From Tepidiforma bonchosmolovskayae (GTDB lineage: Bacteria > Chloroflexota > Dehalococcoidia > Tepidiformales > Tepidiformaceae), in the NCBI RefSeq assembly GCF_008838325.1, contig NZ_CP042829.1, positions 1,736,001 to 1,800,000 on the forward strand: a stretch of DNA of 64,000 nt, written 5' to 3'. Both the position numbers and the translations under genes were made by a program. The notes beneath the pieces were generated by a model. It had not been told where the DNA came from. It saw nothing but the letters and a program-made list of their open reading frames with translations, and did not search any database. Shown here piece by piece: positions 59,701-64,000 of the stretch. Numbering within the stretch: position 1 is the stretch's first letter; each line of letters begins with the position of its first letter.

Positions 59701-60623
59701 TGCGCCGCGCTCTCCCGGCTGCCCTGCTCGGCGTGCTTGCGGTCCTCGCCGCCGCCCTCGCGGGTCCCGGCGCCCGGGCCCAGCCCGCCCCCGTGCCGGA
59801 GGTGACGGTCCAGCCGGCCAGCGCCCGCATCGGCGACCACCTCCGCCTGGCGGTCCGCATCGTCCTTCCCCCGGGCAGGCAGCCGGAGCTCGCCCCCGGC
59901 ACCGCGGGCTGGGGCGCCGTCGAACTGGTGCGTCTCGAACCTCCGCGCCAGCTCCGCACCACGTCCGCCGGCACCGAGTGGCTGCTCGAAGCCGTCGTCG
60001 CCCCGTTCGCCCTCGGCGACCTCCCCTTCTCCCCGACCATCGCCGTCGCTGCCGGCGCCGAGCTCTCGACGCTCGAACCCCCTCCGGTCACCATCGCCGT
60101 CCTCCCCACCCTCCTCCCGGATGCCCCGCTCGAACTCACCCCGCTCCCGCCCCCGGCTGCCATTGCCGGCGCCGAATCCCCGCTCCTCCGCCCCGCGCTG
60201 GCTGCCGCCGCAGTTGCAGCCGCGGCAGTCGTTCTGCTCGGCGCCGCCATGCTCATCCGGCGGCTGGCGCGCCGCCCCGCCCGGCCCGTGCCGGCTCCGC
60301 CCCCGCCCGCCGAACCCGCCCTCCCCGGCCTGCTCCTCGCCGAATCCGCCATCGATACCGACCCCGTCGCCGCCTACCGCGCTCTCGCCGCCACGGTCCG
60401 CGCCGAGCTTGCCCGCCGCTTCGCCATCCCCGCCACCGCCCTCACCGCCGCCGAGCTCCGCGCCCGCCTCGAAGCCTCCGGCGCCGACCGCTGGGTCGCC
60501 CGCCTCGCCGGCGGCCTCCTCGAGGAGTGCGACGCCGTCGTCTACGCAGGCTACCGTCCCGCACCCGAGCGCCGCCGCGCCGACCTCGCCATGGCCTACG
60601 AACTCATCGGAGGGCCGCAGTGA
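59697..60623 (+). CDS. BatD-like membrane protein
   Basis: A 308-residue protein. Signal peptide (LLGVLAVLAAALAGPGARAQ, about 9-28), an extracytoplasmic beta domain (about 33-150, VTVQPASARIGDHLRLAVRI, WLLEAVVAPFALGDLPFSPT), a membrane segment (about 170-190, ALAAAAVAAAAVVLLGAAML) and a cytoplasmic helical tail with LARRFAIPATALTAAELRAR and ADLAMAYELIGG. This matches BatD/DUF4381-type proteins found in MoxR-DUF58-VWA operons. Overlaps both neighbours by ATGA/GTGA. Confidence 0.75.
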   Translation: MMRRALPAALLGVLAVLAAALAGPGARAQPAPVPEVTVQPASARIGDHLRLAVRIVLPPGRQPELAPGTAGWGAVELVRLEPPRQLRTTSAGTEWLLEAVVAPFALGDLPFSPTIAVAAGAELSTLEPPPVTIAVLPTLLPDAPLELTPLPPPAAIAGAESPLLRPALAAAAVAAAAVVLLGAAMLIRRLARRPARPVPAPPPPAEPALPGLLLAESAIDTDPVAAYRALAATVRAELARRFAIPATALTAAELRARLEASGADRWVARLAGGLLEECDAVVYAGYRPAPERRRADLAMAYELIGGPQ

Positions 60624-61564
60624 ACGGCCTCGAATTCGCCGCCCCCGCGGGGCTCGCCCTCGCCCTCCTCGCCATCCCGCTCGCGTGGGCCGTCCGTCGC
60701 CCCCGCCCGGCCGTGCCCGTCGCTGCCATCCCGCCGCTCGCCGGGGCCCGCCCGGGCTGGCGCCTCCGTTTCGCACGCGCCCTGCCGGCGCTGCGCGTGC
60801 TCGCCGTCGTCCTCCTCGCCATCGCTGTCGCCGGGCCCCGCCGTGGCGACGCCCGCACGCTCGTCCCGGGCGAAGGCATCGACATTGTCCTCTCCCTCGA
60901 CCTCTCCAGCTCCATGCTCGCGAGCTTCGGCGATTCCACCCGCCTCGCCGTAACCAAAGACGTCGTGCGCGAGTTCATCCGCTCCCGCGAGAACGACCGC
61001 GTCGGCCTCGTCGTCTTCCAGCAGGACGCCCTCCCCCTCTCCCCGCCGTCCACCGACTACGCCGCCCTCGACCGCATGGTCGCCGACCTCGACTCCGGCC
61101 TCCTCCCCGATGGCACGGGCATCGGCGTCGGCCTCGCCGCCGCCCTCTCCATGCTGCAGGAATCCACCGCCGCCAGCCGCGTCGTCATCCTCCTCACCGA
61201 CGGCGAACACAACGCCCCATCCATCCGGCCTGAGGCTGCCGCAGCACTCGCCGCCGCGCTCAAGGTGCGCGTCTATACCATCGGCGTCGTGAGCCCCTCG
61301 CCCATCGACCGCGGTCGCGAAATCGACGAACGCCTGCTCCGGGAAATCGCCGCCCAGACCGGCGGCCGCTACTTCGCCGCCAGCGACCCCGGCCAGCTCG
61401 CCGACGTCTACGACGAAATCTCCTCCCTCGAACGCTCCCGCATCACCCGCGAATCCTTCGACGACTACGACTACTTCGCCCCCTGGTTCGCCGGCGCTGG
61501 GGCCGCGCTCCTCGCCCTCGAACTCCTCCTCGCCGGCACCCTCCTCCGGAGGCTCCCCGCATGA
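60620..61564 (+). CDS. VWA domain membrane protein (BatA-like)
   Basis: A 314-residue protein: a BatA-type N-terminal segment with two membrane spans (LEFAAPAGLALALLAIPLAW and ALRVLAVVLLAIAVAGPRRG), a von Willebrand A domain with MIDAS motif (VLSLDLSSSMLASF, D-x-S-x-S; near 95) and LLTDGEHNAPS, and a C-terminal membrane span (APWFAGAGAALLALELLL). In Bacteroides the Bat (aerotolerance) proteins are needed for oxygen tolerance and stress. It is GTGA-coupled to the upstream gene. Confidence 0.87.
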   Translation: MNGLEFAAPAGLALALLAIPLAWAVRRPRPAVPVAAIPPLAGARPGWRLRFARALPALRVLAVVLLAIAVAGPRRGDARTLVPGEGIDIVLSLDLSSSMLASFGDSTRLAVTKDVVREFIRSRENDRVGLVVFQQDALPLSPPSTDYAALDRMVADLDSGLLPDGTGIGVGLAAALSMLQESTAASRVVILLTDGEHNAPSIRPEAAAALAAALKVRVYTIGVVSPSPIDRGREIDERLLREIAAQTGGRYFAASDPGQLADVYDEISSLERSRITRESFDDYDYFAPWFAGAGAALLALELLLAGTLLRRLPA

Positions 61565-63411
61565 GCGGCATCACCTTCGCCCACCCCTGGGCGCTTCTCC
61601 TCCTGCCCCTCCCCTTCCTCGCGCTCGCGGCCTGGGCCTTCGGCATGGCCCGCGGGCGGCGCCGCGCCCGCCGCCTCTCCCGCTTCCTCCCCTCCCGCCC
61701 CTCTATCACCGCCGCGGTGCTCTACAGCCTCGCTGCTGCCCTGGCCATCGTCGCCGCCGCCCAGCCGCGCTGGGGCACCCGCGTCTCCCAGGTTCCCCGC
61801 ACCGGCGCCGACCTCGTCATCGTCATGGACATCTCCCGCAGCATGGACGTCCCCGACGTCGAACCCTCCCGCCTCGCTGCCGCAAAGGCTGCCGCGGTCC
61901 AGTCCATCGACCGTCTCGCCGGGGACCGCATCGGCCTCGTCATCTTTGCCGGCAGCGCCCGCATCCGCTTCCCCCTCACAACCGACGCCGCTGCTGCCGC
62001 CCGCGTCGTCGAATCGCTCGAAACCGGCGTCGTCCTCGTCGAAGGCGGCACCGACGTTGCCCGCGGCCTCGAACTCGCCCTCGACCTCCTCGCCGACGAC
62101 TCCTCCGCCGGCCGCCTCGTGCTGCTCCTCACCGACGGCGACAACCTCGGCGGCGACGTCGCTGCCGTCGCCGAACGCTTCCGCGCCGCCGGCGTCGAGC
62201 TGCTCGTCGCCGGGGTCGGCACCCCCGAGGGCGGCATCGTCCCTGCCGTCGACCCCATCACCGGCCGCGTCGGTCCCCGGCGTGATGCCGCCGGCCAGCC
62301 CATCGTCTCCCGCCTCGATGAGCCGTTCCTCCGCGCGCTCGCAGTTGCCGCGGGCGGCCGCTACCTCGGCACCAATCTCGCCGTCGTCCCCGGCGTCGTC
62401 GAGGGCCGCATCCGCGCCCTTGAGCGCACCCGCCTCGACGAGCGCACCACGACCCTCCCTGTCGAGCGGTTCCAGCTCTTCGCCGGCGCTGCCCTCGCCG
62501 TCGTCATCCTCGGCACCCTCGTAGAACGGTTCCGGCCGCGGCGCGCCGTCCTCCTCGCGCCCGCCGCCGCGCCGCTCCTCCTGCTCCTCCTTGCCGGCTG
62601 CGCCTCCCCGGCCTACGAAGCGAACGAACGCGGCCGCGCCGCGCTCGAAGCCGGCGACGCCGAAGCCGCCATCGAGGCCTTCCTCCAGGCCCAGGTCGAG
62701 CGCCCGAACGACCCGGCCATCGCCCTCAACCTCGCCGCCGCCTACCACGCCGCCGGCCGTTACGAAGACGCCATCCGCACCGCCCGGCGCGCCCTCGAAT
62801 CGAACGACCCGGAAATCCGTCGGCGCGCCTTCGCCAGCATCGGCCACCACCAGTTCGAAGCCGGCCGCCTCCCCGAAGCCCTCTCCGCCTTCCGCGATGC
62901 CCTGCTCCTCGACCCCGCCGACGACGCGTCCCGCCACGACTTCGAGGTCGTCCTCCGCCTGCTCTATCCGCCGTCGCCCGCCCCCTCGCCTTCGCCCCCC
63001 GCCACGCCTTCGGCCTCGCCGTCGCCGTCGCCCGGGCAGTCGCCGTCCCCCGCTCCGGATGGCGCACCCGGCACGCCGGCCCCCTCCGCCGATGGCACCC
63101 CCGTGCCGGGCCAGGGCACGCCGGGACCCGGCCAGACCGGCCAAACGCCGCAGCCCGGCGCCACGCCCCAGCCGACGCCGGGCGGTGGCGGCACGCCGGT
63201 CCCGGGGTCCGGCGGCACGCCGGGCCCGACCATCGCCGAACTCAACCGCCGCATCGAGGCCATCGACCGCCAGGTCCGCGAACTCCTCCTCGAAGCCGGC
63301 GAGCAGCCGACCCCCGCCCAGGCCCTCCGCATCCTCGAACTCCTCGCCGAGCGCAGCCGCCTCGCCCAGCAGCGCGACGCCCTCGCCGGCCGGCCCGGCA
63401 CCGACTACTGA
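61561..63411 (+). CDS. BatB-BatC type fusion: VWA domain plus TPR and low-complexity tail
   Basis: A 616-residue protein. Part 1 (1-330) is BatB-like: two N-terminal spans (WALLLLPLPFLALAAWAFG, LYSLAAALAIVAAAQPRW), VWA MIDAS DLVIVMDISRSMDVPDV and LLTDGDNLGGD, and a span at about 305-320. At about 340-350 sits LLLLLLAGCASPA, which looks like a lipoprotein signal with Cys347. Part 2 (350-470) has TPR repeats (AIEAFLQAQVERPNDPAIAL, AGRYEDAIRTARRALESNDP) as in BatC. A Pro/Ser/Gly/Thr-rich tail (about 475-560) and a coiled-coil end follow. The internal lipobox suggests a fusion of a BatB gene with a lipoprotein BatC gene. Confidence 0.83.
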   Translation: MSGITFAHPWALLLLPLPFLALAAWAFGMARGRRRARRLSRFLPSRPSITAAVLYSLAAALAIVAAAQPRWGTRVSQVPRTGADLVIVMDISRSMDVPDVEPSRLAAAKAAAVQSIDRLAGDRIGLVIFAGSARIRFPLTTDAAAAARVVESLETGVVLVEGGTDVARGLELALDLLADDSSAGRLVLLLTDGDNLGGDVAAVAERFRAAGVELLVAGVGTPEGGIVPAVDPITGRVGPRRDAAGQPIVSRLDEPFLRALAVAAGGRYLGTNLAVVPGVVEGRIRALERTRLDERTTTLPVERFQLFAGAALAVVILGTLVERFRPRRAVLLAPAAAPLLLLLLAGCASPAYEANERGRAALEAGDAEAAIEAFLQAQVERPNDPAIALNLAAAYHAAGRYEDAIRTARRALESNDPEIRRRAFASIGHHQFEAGRLPEALSAFRDALLLDPADDASRHDFEVVLRLLYPPSPAPSPSPPATPSASPSPSPGQSPSPAPDGAPGTPAPSADGTPVPGQGTPGPGQTGQTPQPGATPQPTPGGGGTPVPGSGGTPGPTIAELNRRIEAIDRQVRELLLEAGEQPTPAQALRILELLAERSRLAQQRDALAGRPGTDY

Positions 63412-63502
63412 CGTTCGGCCGCCTTGTCTCCGCCATTCGGCCGCTCCCCGCAGGCCCGCCGTCGGTGACCATCGCTACCGCCGGGACCGGCCGGCGGTGG
63501 CG

Positions 63503-63508
63503 TACACT
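63503..63508 (+). promoter_or_regulatory. -10 box for a leaderless gene
   Basis: TACACT ends exactly 6 nt before the ATG at 63515. Confidence 0.55.
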
Positions 63509-63514
63509 CATCCC

Positions 63515-63760
63515 ATGCGCGCTGTTTTCGTCATGATCAAAACCGACCCCGGCCACACCACCGCCGTCGCCAACCGCGTCGCCGAAGTGCCCTCCTTCTC
63601 CGAGTGCTACAGCATCACCGGCCAGTACGACCTCCTGGCCAAGCTCTACGTCGACGACATCGACAGCATCGGCCGCGTCATCGAACGCGACATCCACGCC
63701 ATCCCCCACGTCCGCGAAACCTACACCATCCTCACCTTCGAAGCCTTCGGAGTGCGCTGA
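63515..63760 (+). CDS. Stand-alone Lrp/AsnC ligand-binding (RAM) domain protein
   Basis: An 81-residue protein consisting only of the RAM domain: VFVMIKTDPGHTTAVANRVA, EVPSFSECYSITGQYDLLAK and HAIPHVRETYTILTFEAFG. Normal Lrp/AsnC regulators carry an N-terminal helix-turn-helix, absent here. Stand-alone RAM proteins form octamers and bind amino acids; they may modulate full-length Lrp proteins (family knowledge). The ATG has a -10 box 6 nt upstream. Confidence 0.88.
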   Translation: MRAVFVMIKTDPGHTTAVANRVAEVPSFSECYSITGQYDLLAKLYVDDIDSIGRVIERDIHAIPHVRETYTILTFEAFGVR

Positions 63761-63763
63761 CCC

Positions 63764-64000
63764 GTGACCTTCGCCGGCTGGACGCTCGACCCGCTCTGGC
63801 TCCCGGCCGCCATCCTCGCCCTCGCGGCCTATGCCCGCGCATGGCGGGCCGCCGCCGGCGCCCACCCCCGCTGGCGCGCAGCCGCCTTTGCCGCCGGAGT
63901 CGCAGTCGTCCTCGCCGCCGCGGTGACCCCCATCGAGCACCTCGGCAACCGGGTCCTCTGGATCAACTTCCTCGGCTTCCTCCTGCTCACCATGGTCGCG
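63764..64000 (+). CDS. CtaG-like cytochrome c oxidase assembly protein, N-terminal part
   Basis: A partial frame of 79 codons cut by the window end. It begins with GTG 3 nt after the previous stop. Residues FAGWTLDPLWLPAAILALAA and WRAAAFAAGVAVVLAAAVTP match the start of CtaG (caa3-type oxidase assembly factor), with at least three hydrophobic segments. The segment where CtaG proteins usually have His residues (HMxQH) reads WINFLGFLLLTMVA here, without His, so copper-related function is less certain. The rest is outside the window. Confidence 0.65.
   Translation, partial: MTFAGWTLDPLWLPAAILALAAYARAWRAAAGAHPRWRAAAFAAGVAVVLAAAVTPIEHLGNRVLWINFLGFLLLTMVA

Noticed and set aside
63000-63240. Pro/Ser/Gly/Thr-coding repeats as a possible DNA repeat array or recombination site
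   Set aside because: The repetition follows the low-complexity protein tail of the Bat fusion and has no regular unit.

Overview
The window is a GC-rich, densely packed bacterial chromosome segment with very strong C-ending codon use. It holds about 64 protein genes and one tRNA. No mobile element, CRISPR array, rRNA operon or prophage is visible. The gene set suggests a Chloroflexota-type organism: an F420-type LLM oxidoreductase, zinc-ribbon DUF2089, toast-rack and PAC2-like proteins, a small exported protein ending in a YLPLL tail, and acyl-CoA type metabolism with two class Cat CoA-transferases. The phylum is an inference from gene content and style, not from a marker-gene comparison.

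Layout, left to right. 1-9.3 kb: a cut-off flippase-like membrane protein, a methyltransferase, an HNH endonuclease, a CoA-transferase, a crotonase, a small membrane protein with a degenerate SDR, a DUF2089/toast-rack pair and a second CoA-transferase. 9.4-14.8 kb: photolyase, MgtE magnesium channel, two small exported proteins, a methyltransferase and tRNA-His. 14.9-22.2 kb: a complete phosphate system (pstSCAB-phoU) divergent from a PhoB/PhoR-like pair, with a putative 11-bp-spaced PHO box before pstS and a strong hairpin between pstS and pstC. 22.1-28.1 kb: two phosphotransferases and two SDRs in one operon, a PIG-L deacetylase, DUF503 and a glycosyltransferase. 28.1-35.9 kb: a Wzm/Wzt-like polysaccharide exporter with its transferases, an NfeD-like membrane protease, an SDR, an MFS carrier, an SPFH protein and ruvB. 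35.9-46.9 kb: a seven-PAS hybrid histidine kinase, an APC permease, a universal stress protein with a P-type ATPase, and an LLM oxidoreductase. 46.9-55.7 kb: PAC2 protein, DNA polymerase IV, a MerR-like regulator, a nucleotidyltransferase-like protein, then rplI-dnaB-dnaD-like and a helicase-loader-like protein with two AAA+ domains. 55.7-64 kb: Nudix-moaE-moaD, comF, a MoxR/DUF58/Bat operon, a stand-alone RAM-domain protein and the start of a CtaG-like gene.

Two themes stand out. First, transcription and translation starts: many first-of-operon genes have a TANNNT-like -10 box ending exactly 6 nt (sometimes 7-9) before the start codon, so their mRNAs are probably leaderless. A second class has the -10 box 20-30 nt upstream and a GGAGG-type ribosome site. 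Many starts were reassigned with this rule. Second, the replication cluster contains a DnaC-like protein with two complete, closely similar AAA+ modules in one chain next to DnaB and a DnaD-like protein; this is the most unusual protein in the window. Convergent genes often abut or overlap at their 3' ends, and operon genes are usually joined by ATGA/GTGA overlaps.
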